64,000 bases of DNA from CAWEQO01 sp963811225 (GCA_963811225.1 CAWEQO010000002.1:62001-126000); one strand, 5' to 3'. Positions 17,013 through 26,699 are shown, counted from the stretch's first letter. Program-made: numbers and translations. The notes: a model not told the origin generated them from the letters alone.

Positions 17013-19202
17013 ATGAAGTTTAAGCGTGTTCTGTACATCCTGTTCGCCATCGTGGCCATGGCCAGTTTCTTGGCCGCCTGCGCCCCGAAGGCGACCCCCG
17101 CCCCCGCCGCGGAACAACCGCAGCAGCAAGAGCAGCAGCCCGCCGTCAGCGAGAAAACCAAGGTTGGCCTATCGTTCTCTGACTTCGCCACCGAGCGCTG
17201 GAAGAACGAAGAAGTTCTGATGCGCAGCCAGCTGGAAGGCATGGGCTATGAAGTTCTGAGCCAGGAAGCCAACCACGATGTCAAGCTGCAGAACGACCAG
17301 ATCGACAACATGGTCAGCCAGGGCGTCAAGGGCCTGATCGTCATCGCTGAAGACGGCGATGCCGTGGTCACCTCGGTGGACAAAGCCGCCGATGCCGGCG
17401 TGAAAGTTATCGCCTACGACCGCCTGATCAAGACCCCCAAGATTGCCGCTTACCTGTCCTTCAACAACAACGAAGTCGGCCGCCAACAGGCCGATGGCGT
17501 GATGAAGGCCATCGACATTGAGAACTGGGACGTGGCTGCCAACGGCAAGCTGCGCCTGGTGAAGTTGGGTGGCAGCCCGACCGACAACAACGCCATCCTG
17601 TTCCGCGCCGGCCAGGACGAAGTCCTCGCAAAGTACGCCGACAAGATCGAAGTTGTCGCCGACCAGTGGGTCGACAACTGGGATGCCGCCAACGCCAACA
17701 AGATGATGGAGAACATCCTCACCGCCGCCAATAACGACATCGACGCCGTGGTTGCTTCGAATGACGGCACCGCACTCGGCGCTCTGCAGGCCATGAAGGC
17801 CCAGGGTCTGGCCGGGGTGGTCCCGATCAGCGGCCAGGACGCCACCGCCGACGGCTGCAACAGCATCGTCAAGGGCGAATTGACCGTCTCCGTCTTCAAA
17901 GACATCCGCAATCTCTCCCCATTGGCCACCAAGACCATGGATGCCCTGCTCAAGGGCCAGCCCGTGGAAGGCCTGAAGAACTATACGCTGGCCGAACTGA
18001 CCAACGACAGCACCAAGACCGGCGAAGCCCCTTGCTTGTTCCTGCCGGTCGAGCAGGTCAACAAAGACAACGTCTACGATCTGGTAGTGAAGAGTGAGTT
18101 CCAGGGCTACGATGATGTCTATCGCGACATCCCCGAAGGTCAGCGCCCACCGAAACCCGGTGAAGCAGCTGCCGCCCCCGCCGCCTCCGGCGAAAAGATC
18201 AAGATCGGCCTGTCGTTCTCTGACTTCGCCACTGAGCGCTGGAAGAACGAAGAAGTTCTGATGCGCGGCCAGCTGGAAGGCATGGGCTATGAAGTTCTGA
18301 GCCAGGAAGCCAACCACGATGTCAAGCTGCAGAACGACCAGATCGACAACATGGTCAGCCAGGGCGTCAAGGGCCTGATCGTCATCGCTGAAGACGGCGA
18401 TGCCGTGGTCACCTCGGTCGACAAAGCCGCCGATGCCGGCGTGAAAGTTATCGCCTACGACCGCCTGATCAAGACCCCCAAGATTGCCGCTTACCTGTCC
18501 TTCAACAACAACGAAGTCGGCCGCCAACAGGCCGATGGCGTGATGAAGGCCATCGACATTGAGAACTGGGACGTGGCTGCCAACGGCAAGCTGCGCCTGG
18601 TGAAGTTGGGTGGCAGCCCGACCGACAACAACGCCATCCTGTTCCGCGCCGGCCAGGACGAAGTCCTCGCAAAGTACGCCGACAAGATCGAAGTTGTCGC
18701 CGACCAGTGGGTCGACAACTGGGATGCCGCCAACGCCAACAAGATGATGGAGAACATCCTCACCGCCGCCAATAACGACATCGACGCCGTGGTTGCTTCG
18801 AATGACGGCACCGCACTCGGCGCTCTGCAGGCCATGAAGGCCCAGGGTCTGGCCGGGGTGGTCCCGATCAGCGGCCAGGACGCCACCGCCGACGGCTGCA
18901 ACAGCATCGTCAAGGGCGAATTGACCGTCTCCGTCTTCAAAGACATCCGCAATCTCTCCCCATTGGCCACCAAGACCATGGATGCCCTGCTCAAGGGCCA
19001 GCCCGTGGAAGGCCTGCAGAACTACACGTTGGCCGATCTGACCAACGATCCTTCCTACCAGGGCGAGGCGCCTTGCTTGTTCCTGCCGGTCGAGCAGGTC
19101 ACCAAGGATAACGTTTACGATCTGGTGGTGAAGAGCGGCTTCCAGGGCTACGATGATGTCTATCGCGACATCCCCGCCGATCAGCGCCCTCCCCAACCCT
19201 AA
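17013..19202 (+). CDS. xylF: Xylose-binding lipoprotein with two nearly identical XylF domains
   Basis: Periplasmic-type binding protein of a CUT2 sugar ABC transporter. Signal peptide with lipobox LAAC (Cys about residue 23), a Gln/Pro linker, then two XylF domains (about 17161-18165 and 18205-19190) joined by a Glu/Ala/Pro linker. Each has SFSDFATERW, AYDRLI, GGSPTDNNA, DQWVDNWD, SNDGTALGA and SGQDATADG, the XylF sugar-site motifs. XylF normally has one domain of about 330 residues; this protein has 729. The domains are offset by exactly 1041 bp, with no difference seen over about 600 bp; they diverge at their C-terminal ends. AGGAG precedes the ATG. Confidence 0.88.
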   Translation: MKFKRVLYILFAIVAMASFLAACAPKATPAPAAEQPQQQEQQPAVSEKTKVGLSFSDFATERWKNEEVLMRSQLEGMGYEVLSQEANHDVKLQNDQIDNMVSQGVKGLIVIAEDGDAVVTSVDKAADAGVKVIAYDRLIKTPKIAAYLSFNNNEVGRQQADGVMKAIDIENWDVAANGKLRLVKLGGSPTDNNAILFRAGQDEVLAKYADKIEVVADQWVDNWDAANANKMMENILTAANNDIDAVVASNDGTALGALQAMKAQGLAGVVPISGQDATADGCNSIVKGELTVSVFKDIRNLSPLATKTMDALLKGQPVEGLKNYTLAELTNDSTKTGEAPCLFLPVEQVNKDNVYDLVVKSEFQGYDDVYRDIPEGQRPPKPGEAAAAPAASGEKIKIGLSFSDFATERWKNEEVLMRGQLEGMGYEVLSQEANHDVKLQNDQIDNMVSQGVKGLIVIAEDGDAVVTSVDKAADAGVKVIAYDRLIKTPKIAAYLSFNNNEVGRQQADGVMKAIDIENWDVAANGKLRLVKLGGSPTDNNAILFRAGQDEVLAKYADKIEVVADQWVDNWDAANANKMMENILTAANNDIDAVVASNDGTALGALQAMKAQGLAGVVPISGQDATADGCNSIVKGELTVSVFKDIRNLSPLATKTMDALLKGQPVEGLQNYTLADLTNDPSYQGEAPCLFLPVEQVTKDNVYDLVVKSGFQGYDDVYRDIPADQRPPQP

Positions 19203-19219
19203 TCCAAACCGTTAACACA

Positions 19220-19269
19220 GCCCGGCTCCCATGCGGAAATTGCATGGGAGCCGGGCAAGCGAGTATAAT
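19220..19269 (+). promoter_or_regulatory. Hairpin and -10 box between xylF and xylG
   Basis: Perfect 15-bp arms (GCCCGGCTCCCATGC 19220-19234, complement 19242-19256), without a T-tract, then TATAAT at 19264-19269. The hairpin may stabilise the 3' end of the abundant binding-protein message and reduce read-through, while the TATAAT could start a separate xylGH transcript. Confidence 0.55.
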
Positions 19270-19349
19270 AACCCAAAGTTTTATCCCAGATTTCCACCAG
19301 ACCATTTACAGGATTGCCGCCGCCGCCGCAGCAGTAGAAGGAGCCGCCC

Positions 19350-20888
19350 GTGAGTGATGACATCATTCTCGATTTTCGCAGTGTAACCAAAAAATTCCCC
19401 GGTGTGACCGCCCTGGATAACGTATCGCTGCAGGTCCGGCGGGGCGAGATCCATGGGCTGTGCGGTGAGAATGGCGCCGGGAAATCGACGCTCATCAAAA
19501 TGCTTTCGGGCGTCTATCCTCACGGCACCTATGAAGGCCAGATCTTTTATGAAGGTAAAGAGCTGACCCTGCACGAAGGCGAGATCCGCCATGCCATGGA
19601 AGAGGGCATCGCAGTGGTGTACCAGGAACTGACCCTGGTGCCGTTGATGACCGTGGGCGAGAACGTTTACCTGGGCAAGGAGCCGCTCGAAAACGGTTCC
19701 GTCAACTGGAATAAACTCTACTCCGATACCCGGGACATCTTACAGAAATATAAACTGGAAGTCAACCCGCAGGCCGTCGTCAAGAACCTGGGGGTGGGCA
19801 AGATGCAGATGGTGGAAATCGCCAAGGCGCTCTCCGAGAATGCCAAGGTCTTGATCCTGGATGAGCCCACCAGCGCCCTGACCGAAGCCGAGATCGACAA
19901 ATTGATGGAAATCCTGCAGACGCTGAAAGAACACGGCGTCACCTGCATTTATATCACCCATAAATTGAACGAATTCTTCCGCATCACGGATACCGTCACC
20001 GTTCTGCGCGACGGCAAGGCAGTGGTGACCAAGCCCACCAGTGAGCTGACCCTCGAGAGGCTGGTGCAGTACATGGTGGGCCGCGAGATGAAAGAACGCT
20101 TCCCCGAGCACAACCGCAAGCCGGGGGAGGTGATCTTCGATGTGGAGAACCTGCACGCAGTGGACCCCGACGTCGGCAAACCCGTGCTGAAAGGGATCGA
20201 CTTCAACGTGCGCAAAGGCGAGATCTTCGGGATCGCCGGATTGATGGGTTCGGGCCGCACCGAGCTGGTCACCACCATCTTCGGGGAATACGCCAGGATC
20301 ACCGAGGGCAAGCTCACGCTGGAAGGCAAAGAGATTAAGATCGGCAGCGCGCGTGAGGCCCTGAACAACCATATCAGCCTGGTGCCGGAAGACCGCAAAG
20401 GACAGGGACTGATCCTGATCCAGAGTATCTTGCGCAACATCTCACTGCCCAATCTGGACATCTATTCCGCCTTCTTCCGCATCAACGACGATGCCGAACT
20501 GTCGGCGGCCAACCAACAGGCCCAAAGTTTGGCGATCAAAGCGCCCAACCTGGAAGTGGCCTGCGATACGCTCTCGGGCGGCAACCAGCAGAAGGTGGTC
20601 ATCGCCAAGTGGCTGATGACGAAGCCCAAGCTGCTGATCATGGACGACCCGACCCGCGGTATCGACGTGGGCGCCAAGTTCGAGATCTACAAGCTGATGA
20701 ACGAGCTGGCCGAAAACGGCGTCGCGATCATCATGATCTCCAGCGACCTGGAAGAGGTCATTGGGATGAGCGACCGGGTGATGGTGATGTGCGAGGGCAA
20801 GTCGAGCCCGACGCTGGAACGTGATGAAATCACGCAAGAAGCCATTATGAAACTGGCGACCGGGATCGTCGACAAAATCACAGCATAA
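19350..20888 (+). CDS. xylG: Xylose ABC transporter, ATP-binding subunit
   Basis: A 512-residue double ATPase that powers CUT2-family sugar uptake. First cassette: GENGAGKST, VVYQELTLV, degenerate signature VGKMQMVEIAKAL, LILDEPTSALT. Second cassette: degenerate Walker A GLMGSGRTE, signature LSGGNQQKVVIAKWL, DDPTRGIDVGAK. This asymmetric pattern is typical of XylG/RbsA/MglA. It starts at GTG 19350, with AAGGAG 6 bases upstream; no closer ATG fits. It is followed by xylH. Confidence 0.92.
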   Translation: MSDDIILDFRSVTKKFPGVTALDNVSLQVRRGEIHGLCGENGAGKSTLIKMLSGVYPHGTYEGQIFYEGKELTLHEGEIRHAMEEGIAVVYQELTLVPLMTVGENVYLGKEPLENGSVNWNKLYSDTRDILQKYKLEVNPQAVVKNLGVGKMQMVEIAKALSENAKVLILDEPTSALTEAEIDKLMEILQTLKEHGVTCIYITHKLNEFFRITDTVTVLRDGKAVVTKPTSELTLERLVQYMVGREMKERFPEHNRKPGEVIFDVENLHAVDPDVGKPVLKGIDFNVRKGEIFGIAGLMGSGRTELVTTIFGEYARITEGKLTLEGKEIKIGSAREALNNHISLVPEDRKGQGLILIQSILRNISLPNLDIYSAFFRINDDAELSAANQQAQSLAIKAPNLEVACDTLSGGNQQKVVIAKWLMTKPKLLIMDDPTRGIDVGAKFEIYKLMNELAENGVAIIMISSDLEEVIGMSDRVMVMCEGKSSPTLERDEITQEAIMKLATGIVDKITA

Positions 20889-20945
20889 GGAACTGGCAGG
20901 CGGAAAGCCTGATCGAATGACGATTAACAAACTGCGCAGGAGGAA

Positions 20946-22157
20946 ATGATGGATGTAACAACCGAACCGAAACCTAAAGTCACTACCGGAGTAAGCAGCG
21001 ATCTTACCAACCGGTTCCGGCAGAACCTGCAAACGTATGCCATTATCCTGGCGCTGGTCGGCATCTGGATCCTGTTCTCGATCCTGACCGAGGGCGCCTA
21101 CACCTCTTCTCAGAATATTTCCAACCTGTTCCGCCAGATGACGGTCACCGCCTTCCTGGCAGTCGGCATGGTGCTGGTCATCGTGACCGGCGGTATCGAC
21201 CTCTCGGTCGGTAAGGTGGCCGGCTTTGTCTCGGTCATGGTCGCCTATTTCCAGGCGCGGGTCTGGTACAACTCGATCCCCGACCAGCCGCTGCTGGCGG
21301 CGGCCCTGTCGATCGCGATTGGACTGGGCGTGGGCGCAGCCTATGGGGCCGTTCAGGGCGCTCTGATCGCGTACGGGCGCATACCACCCTTCATCGTGAC
21401 GTTGGGCGGCCTGTTCGTGGCGCGCGGCCTGATCCTGTGGCGCACCGAGGGCAAGACCATCCCGGCCAATCAGCCGGCCCTGTCCTACATTGCCCAGGGT
21501 TACCTCCCGGATGCAGCCGGATGGGTCGTGGCGGCGCTGGTGGTTGCGCTGTTGTTCTTTTCAATGTTCAGTAACCGGCGGAGGAAACGGCAGTTCGGCC
21601 TGGACGTGTCGACCATCGGCGTTGACCTGCTGGTGACCTCGTTCTTCTCCGTGATGGTCGTCGTCTATGTCTACGTCGTCAACGGCTACAATGGCATCCA
21701 GGTGCCGGTGGCGCTGCTGGCGATCACCGCAGTGATCATGTCGTATGTGGCCTCCAACACCCGCTTCGGGCGTTATACCTACGCCATCGGCGGCAACCGC
21801 GAGGCGGCGCGCCTTTCGGGCATCAACATCAAGATGACGCTGTTCAAGGTCTACACGCTGATGGGCTTCCTGGCGGGCGTAGCCGGCGTGGTGCTGGCCT
21901 CCTATGTGGGCTATGGCACCATTGCGGCCGGCGAGGGCTACGAGTTGGACGCAATCGCCAGCGCGATCCTGGGAGGCACGTCCACCCTGGGCGGCGTCGG
22001 CACCATCTTTGGGGCGCTGATCGGCGCGCTGATCATGACCAGCCTGTCCACCGGTTTGCAGATGCTCAACGTGCCCCCGGCCTACCAGTATCTGGTCAAA
22101 GGCATGGTGCTGGTGCTGGCAGTGTATTTTGACGTGACCCTGAAAAAAGGCAAATAA
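20946..22157 (+). CDS. xylH: Xylose ABC transporter, permease subunit
   Basis: A 403-residue membrane protein with about ten hydrophobic helices, the BPD_transp_2 family fold. GGIDLSVG near residue 90, PPFIVTLGGLFVARG, and GGNREAARLSGI-like coupling loops are characteristic of CUT2 permeases. Two adjacent ATG codons (20946 and 20949) follow AGGAGGA; the second has the better spacing. It closes the xylFGH group and is followed by a strong terminator. Confidence 0.92.
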   Translation: MMDVTTEPKPKVTTGVSSDLTNRFRQNLQTYAIILALVGIWILFSILTEGAYTSSQNISNLFRQMTVTAFLAVGMVLVIVTGGIDLSVGKVAGFVSVMVAYFQARVWYNSIPDQPLLAAALSIAIGLGVGAAYGAVQGALIAYGRIPPFIVTLGGLFVARGLILWRTEGKTIPANQPALSYIAQGYLPDAAGWVVAALVVALLFFSMFSNRRRKRQFGLDVSTIGVDLLVTSFFSVMVVVYVYVVNGYNGIQVPVALLAITAVIMSYVASNTRFGRYTYAIGGNREAARLSGINIKMTLFKVYTLMGFLAGVAGVVLASYVGYGTIAAGEGYELDAIASAILGGTSTLGGVGTIFGALIGALIMTSLSTGLQMLNVPPAYQYLVKGMVLVLAVYFDVTLKKGK

Positions 22158-22178
22158 CCGTTCGTTCTTCCTGCGCAT

Positions 22179-22211
22179 AAAGCGCCCTCCAAAACGGAGG
22201 GCGCTTTTTTT
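22179..22211 (+). terminator. Intrinsic terminator of the xylFGH operon
   Basis: Stem AAAGCGCCCTCC / GGAGGGCGCTTT (22179-22190, 22196-22207) with a 5-nt loop, followed by a run of T. Confidence 0.92.
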
Positions 22212-22357
22212 TGATGTCGATCCATAACTGCTAAATCTTTGACAATCAAACCCAGGTACTTCCCTTGTTCGGGTCAGGTCGTGCACGGCTGAGCATTTAC
22301 GTCCATTATTATTGAATGGCTTCCCTACGACGTTCAGAACGATTTTGTTTTGCACAC

Positions 22358-22752
22358 TTATCCCCATCCTTTTATCTATGTATATGAATGGATTCGTATT
22401 CGTAGTAGGGCCTGTGGAAAGTGTGGATAACGCATTGGAGTTTAAGATTCGGCCCATATCTAGCGTCAACAGCGGCGCAGCCATCCGCATCTACCGTTCC
22501 CGAACGAAAAGTTATCCTATTCCGGCTGTGGATAAAAAAAGGATAACATAGAACAACTTATCCACATTCATCCACAGTTGTGGAGAAAACCCAATATGGA
22601 GTTTTTGTTCTCGAAATATATGGACAGACTCAAAAACGACCCCCCACATATGGGGGTGACACTTTCTTACGGAATCGTTACCGGAATCGAATTTTCGGCT
22701 ATTTTTCCACAGTTTTCGCGGTTTATCCACAGTTTTTCACGGTTTATCCACA
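22358..22752. other. DnaA-box cluster, candidate replication origin (oriC)
   Basis: Within a 769-bp gene-free gap there are five perfect DnaA boxes (TTATCCACA) at 22422-22430 (-), 22527-22535 (-), 22558-22566 (+), 22723-22731 (+) and 22744-22752 (+). Near matches occur at 22358-22366, 22568-22576, 22579-22587 (-) and 22703-22711. The stretch between the two box groups (about 22590-22700) has A/T-rich patches that could serve for unwinding. The base composition is clearly richer in A and T than the surroundings. dnaA itself is not in the window. Short open frames here are not convincing genes. Confidence 0.8.
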
Positions 22753-22926
22753 GGTTTCGCAAAAAACAACAGGCTGAGGGCTTCCGTATATAGCCATAAG
22801 ATGGACCGGTTGGGAATGGTTGGGGCCGCCCCAGGATTGTTAACCTTTCTATCCAAACGGAGGCCTGAACCGGGTGATTGGCCAGGGGGCAGGCAAAAGG
22901 ATGTCTTCGCTCGATGAGAAGGGAGT

Positions 22927-23994
22927 TTAGAAGCAGCCCCGACAGCTTGGGCCGGGTGCTGTATGATGGGTCAAAAACGACAGGGGTTTAAAAGGGGGAG
23001 AGCTAACGCCGTTCTGTTCGCCCCACTGATCGAGTGTTTCTTCGACGACGTCGAGGTAGGCGTCCAGGGCTTCGAGGCGCTGAGAGAGGTCGTCGGGGCC
23101 GAGCTGGAGCGCCTGCGCCAGGGCCTGCCAGCCCTGAGAAGGCTGTGCGAGCGTGCAGGCCGAGAGGGTCCAGGTGCGCAGCAGCAGCCACAGGGAGGCC
23201 TCGGGTTGGTCGCTGGAGAGGGACTCGATCGCGCCGCGGTAGTAGCGCTTGCGGGCGGGATGCAGCCGGGCGGGCGCGCTCTCGGTCTCGCCGGCGGCAG
23301 TGAAGTCGACCCCCCAGGCGTCCAGCCAGCCGGCCAGGACATCCGGATCGAGCGTCTCACGGCTGTACAGGTCGACCAGACCCTGCGAGAGACCGGGCTT
23401 ATCGATCGCGGCGGCGCGTTCGGGGAATTGGAGCATGAAGCGCCGTTCGGTCAGTGGAGGCCCGCTCAGGCAGGCGACGGCATTGGCGGCCTGTTCGAGG
23501 GCGTGCAGGTAGGCATGGACGGCGGCAGGGCCGGGCTGGGCCGCAGTGCGCAGATTGAACCAGGCCTGGCGGGCTTCTTCGGCCAGGGGGCGGGCGCGGC
23601 GCAGGCGGTATTCGGGGGTGTTGAAGCCGGCGAACACGGCCGCCTGGGTGAATTCGAACCAGTGCTGGTTCTCGTGCAGCAGCATCGGCCCTTGCACCAG
23701 GTAAGAGCCCAACCAGGCGCTGCTACGCAGGCTGCGCGGCTGCAGGAACAGGCTCTGCGACAGGTGAGCGATATCCAGGTGGATGGTGTCGGTGAGGGGT
23801 TGGATCTCGCGCGGCTGGGCCGGGTCGATGTCGTGGATGAAGACCAGGTCGATGTCGGCGGCGCCGCCGAGCAGGGGCTCTTCGTCCAGCAGGGATCCGG
23901 TCAGGTAGACGCACATCACGTGACGGTTGTAGCGCGTGCGCTGATCAACGGTCGTCCGGGCAAATTTTAGCAACGCATCACGGGTGATTCGCAT
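22927..23994 (-). CDS. Nucleotidyltransferase-domain protein
   Basis: About 355 residues. Near the N-terminus is a minimal nucleotidyltransferase motif: TGSLL, then 9 residues later DIDLVFIHD, i.e. the GS...DxD pattern of the Pol-beta/MNT superfamily. The C-terminal part is helical and Leu/Ala-rich, as in HEPN-like or substrate-binding helical domains. Start chosen at ATG 23994 with GAGAGG upstream. The substrate is unknown. It lies next to the putative origin, downstream of a deoxynucleoside kinase on the same strand. Confidence 0.65.
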   Translation of the reverse strand: MRITRDALLKFARTTVDQRTRYNRHVMCVYLTGSLLDEEPLLGGAADIDLVFIHDIDPAQPREIQPLTDTIHLDIAHLSQSLFLQPRSLRSSAWLGSYLVQGPMLLHENQHWFEFTQAAVFAGFNTPEYRLRRARPLAEEARQAWFNLRTAAQPGPAAVHAYLHALEQAANAVACLSGPPLTERRFMLQFPERAAAIDKPGLSQGLVDLYSRETLDPDVLAGWLDAWGVDFTAAGETESAPARLHPARKRYYRGAIESLSSDQPEASLWLLLRTWTLSACTLAQPSQGWQALAQALQLGPDDLSQRLEALDAYLDVVEETLDQWGEQNGVSSPPFKPLSFLTHHTAPGPSCRGCF

Positions 23995-24014
23995 ACCATT
24001 TTCCTCTCTAGGAA

Positions 24015-24061
24015 TTTCATGGTTTACCCGGTCGACTGTCTCGACCGGGTAAACCATGAAA
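24015..24061. repeat. Palindromic hairpin with 21-bp perfect arms
   Basis: Arms 24015-24035 and 24041-24061 (TTTCATGGTTTACCCGGTCGA and its complement) around CTGTC, located between the kinase stop and the nucleotidyltransferase start on the minus strand. It may terminate or process the shared transcript. Confidence 0.8.
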
Positions 24062-24064
24062 ATT

Positions 24065-24712
24065 TTATTCTTGACTCTCCATCGGCAGCTCGGGCTGGAA
24101 GGGCGGCAGCTGCAGCGCCTGGCGGATACGGTTCTCCACCCACTGCAGGTCCTCGGCCTTGCGCACGAAGTCGAGCTCGTCGGTTTCGATGGTCAGCACC
24201 GGCGAGATGTGTCCATCCTCTTCCAGAAAGAAGTCGTCGTAGGCGTGGTTGAGCTCGTCGATGTAGCTGCGCTCCATGGCGCGCTCATACGGGCGGTCGC
24301 GCAGGGCGATGCGCTGCATGAGCGTGTCGGTGCCGGCGCGCAGGTAGACCAGCAGATGCGGAGGGACGATCTTCTCGGCCAGGGCCTGATGGACTTTGTC
24401 GTACATGTCGAGCTCGTCGCCCTGAATGTTAATGCGGGCGAACAGGGCATCTTTCTCAAAGGTGTAATCGCTGATCAGCGACTTGCCGTCGGAGAGGGCA
24501 TTGGGGACGCGTTCGTGCTGCTGGTGGTAGCGGCTGAGCAGGAAGAAGATTTGGGTTTGGAAGGCATAGCGGGCGCGGTCGCCGTAGAAATCGCTGAGGA
24601 AGGGGTTTTCTTCGAAGACTTCGAGCAGTAGATTGGCGTCGAAGCGCGGCTGCAGCAGGCGGGCCAGGGTGGTCTTGCCGACGCCGATGACACCTTCAAT
24701 GGCAATATACAT
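24065..24712 (-). CDS. Deoxynucleoside kinase (dGK/dCK family)
   Basis: Phosphorylates a deoxynucleoside in the salvage pathway. The P-loop GVIGVGKTTLA is at residues 7-17, followed by the EENPFL segment, SDYTFEKDALFA (the conserved ERS/DYxxxKD region) and the lid RDRPYERAMERSYI. The 215-residue length from ATG 24712, with GGAG upstream, fits bacterial dNK enzymes. Specificity (dG/dA against dC) cannot be set by eye. Confidence 0.88.
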   Translation of the reverse strand: MYIAIEGVIGVGKTTLARLLQPRFDANLLLEVFEENPFLSDFYGDRARYAFQTQIFFLLSRYHQQHERVPNALSDGKSLISDYTFEKDALFARINIQGDELDMYDKVHQALAEKIVPPHLLVYLRAGTDTLMQRIALRDRPYERAMERSYIDELNHAYDDFFLEEDGHISPVLTIETDELDFVRKAEDLQWVENRIRQALQLPPFQPELPMESQE

Positions 24713-24843
24713 GGGCACTCCAAAGAAGTGCGCCCGGACAGATAGCGTGGGCGCGGATGGATACCATGAATATACCATAGAATGGGAAATTGGTTGCTTT
24801 GGCGATCAGGGAATCAGGGCAGGGCCGGTGGCAAGCAGCGAAG

Positions 24844-24877
24844 AAGAAACCAGGTTTTCACAAAAACCTGGTTTCTT
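24844..24877 (-). terminator. Terminator downstream of the pepF-like gene
   Basis: Perfect 15-bp arms AAGAAACCAGGTTTT and complement (24844-24858, 24863-24877) with a 4-nt loop, 42 bp past the stop codon of the minus-strand peptidase. Confidence 0.75.
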
Positions 24878-24918
24878 AAAGACAACAAACCTGTGCGCTC
24901 GTTGCGCGCGGTATTCTG

Positions 24919-26699
24919 CTACGGTAGGGGCAGCGCTTCCAACTGCTTGACCATCTCGGCCACGACGTCGAAGCCGCCTTGCCAGAAGGACGCCTGGCGG
25001 ATGTCGATGCCGGCGTTGGCGAGGACGTCTACGGGAGCCTCGGAACCGCCGGCGGCCAGGATCTTGCGGTAGCGCGGCTTGAAGGCCTCACCCTCCTCCT
25101 GGTACTGCTTATAGAGCGCCAGCACCAGCAGCTGCCCGAAGGCGTAGGCGTAGACGTAGAAGGGCACGTTGAAGATGTGCGGGATGGAGATCCATTCCCA
25201 GCGGAATTCGTCGCTCAACTCCAGGGCGTCGCCGAACTGCTCTTCCAGGTTCTGCATGTAGGCATCGGCCAGATCATCGACCGAAGCGCCCTCGCGCACC
25301 ATGCGGTGGGCGGTGCGCTCGAACTCGGCGAAGAAGGCCTGGCGCTGGATGGTGGCGTAGGCGTTATCGAGCTGGGCGAAGAGGATATCACGGCGCACAT
25401 CCTCGTCCTGCTCTTGCGAGAGCATGCGGTTGACCAGCATCATCTCGCCGAAGGTGGAGGCGGTCTCGGCCAGGGGCAGGCTGGCGTGGAAGTTGAGGAT
25501 GCTGTGGTCGGAGGCCAGCATGGTGTGGATCGCGTGGCCGAGCTCGTGGGCCATGGTGGAGACGTCCGAGGCGCGGCCCTGGAAGTTGAGCATCACGTAG
25601 GGGGTCTGGTCGTGCGCCGATGACAGGCAGAATGCGCCGCCGCGTTTGCCCTTGCGAACTTCGCTGTCGAGGTGGCTCTCGGCGAAAACGCGCTCGGCCA
25701 TCTCGGCCATTTCCGGGGCAAAGGAGTTCGAACGAGTTCGAACACCATCTCGGCCGCCTGCTGGAAGGAGTATTCCTTCTCAGATTGGGCGACCGGGGCG
25801 TAGATGTCGCAGCGGCGCAGCTTATCCATCCCAAGCCATTTGGCCTTGAGCCGGAAGAAGCGCTCGAAGACGCCGGTATTCTGGCGGCAGACCTCGAGCA
25901 GGGTGTCGACCACCTCGTTGGGGATGTCGTTAGCCAGGTTGCGGGCGGCGATGGGCGTGTCGAAATGGCGCAGGCCGATGTTCTCGTTGTACCAGTCACG
26001 CACCATGGTCTGATAGATCTGCCCCAAAATGGCGCCGTCGTCGCCGTAGACGCGATAGAGCTCCTGGTAGGCGCGGGCGCGCAGGTCGGGATCGGGGCGG
26101 TGGACCAGCGTCATCAGCTCGCCGCGGGTCAGCTCCCGTTCTTCTCCGTCGACCTCCACCTTATAGACGTAGCGGTTGGTGATGGAGTCGTACAGGCGGC
26201 TGAGGGCGCTGGCGCCGGTGACGTCCTTGATGTTGATGATCTTCTCCTCCGGCTCGGTCAAAGTGTGCGGCTTGAAGTGGCGCATCTCCTCCAGCCAGTA
26301 GCGCAGGTCGCCTGCGCCGGACATGAGACGCCCGGCGTCTTCGTCCGGCAGGTCTTTCCACCAGATGCTGAAGAACAGCATGCGGTTGGACATTTCGGCG
26401 TAGGCCTGCTCCACCTGGGCCATCAGGGTTTGGGCCTGCTGGTCTTGGGTGTTGCCGGCAAAGCGCAGCTGAGCGTAGGAACCCAGCCGGCGGGCGTGGT
26501 AGTGGATGTCCTCGACCTTCTTGAGGATGGCGAGAAAGTCGTCCTGCGAGATGTCGGGTTTCAGCTGCTCGCGGGCGGACTCGAAGGCTTTGGTCTGCTC
26601 ATCGAGGGATTGGAAGGCCTGATCCAGGGCAGCCGGATCGGGTGGGAACAGGTCGTTAAGCTGCCAGGTGGTTTGGGTGTAGGTAGGCGAATCGGTCAT
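24919..26699 (-). CDS. pepF: M3-family oligoendopeptidase F-like, one frameshift
   Basis: Zinc metallopeptidase that degrades oligopeptides in the cytoplasm. The catalytic HEXXH is in MAHELGHAIH, with the downstream Glu in ETASTFGEMM; the C-terminal half also has YVYAYAFGQL. The N-terminal helical domain lies in one frame (26699 to about 25720) and the catalytic half in another. The break coincides with a direct 10-bp repeat GAGTTCGAAC at 25724-25733 and 25734-25743. Removing the repeat alone does not restore the frame; one missing base or two extra bases would. The joined length of about 593 residues is normal. Confidence 0.85.

Noticed and set aside
17169..19196. 675-residue open frame antisense to xylF
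   Set aside because: It mirrors the duplicated xylF domains, repeats itself with the same 1041-bp period and has unnatural Gly/Asp/Val composition.
17013..19202. The xylF duplication as a simple assembly error
   Set aside because: Both domain edges and the linker differ in sequence, and the join is in frame with a plausible linker; an artefact would copy the edges too. Read coverage would still be decisive.
22312..22793. Short open frames within the DnaA-box region
   Set aside because: They have no ribosome sites, unusual composition for this genome and overlap the box cluster.
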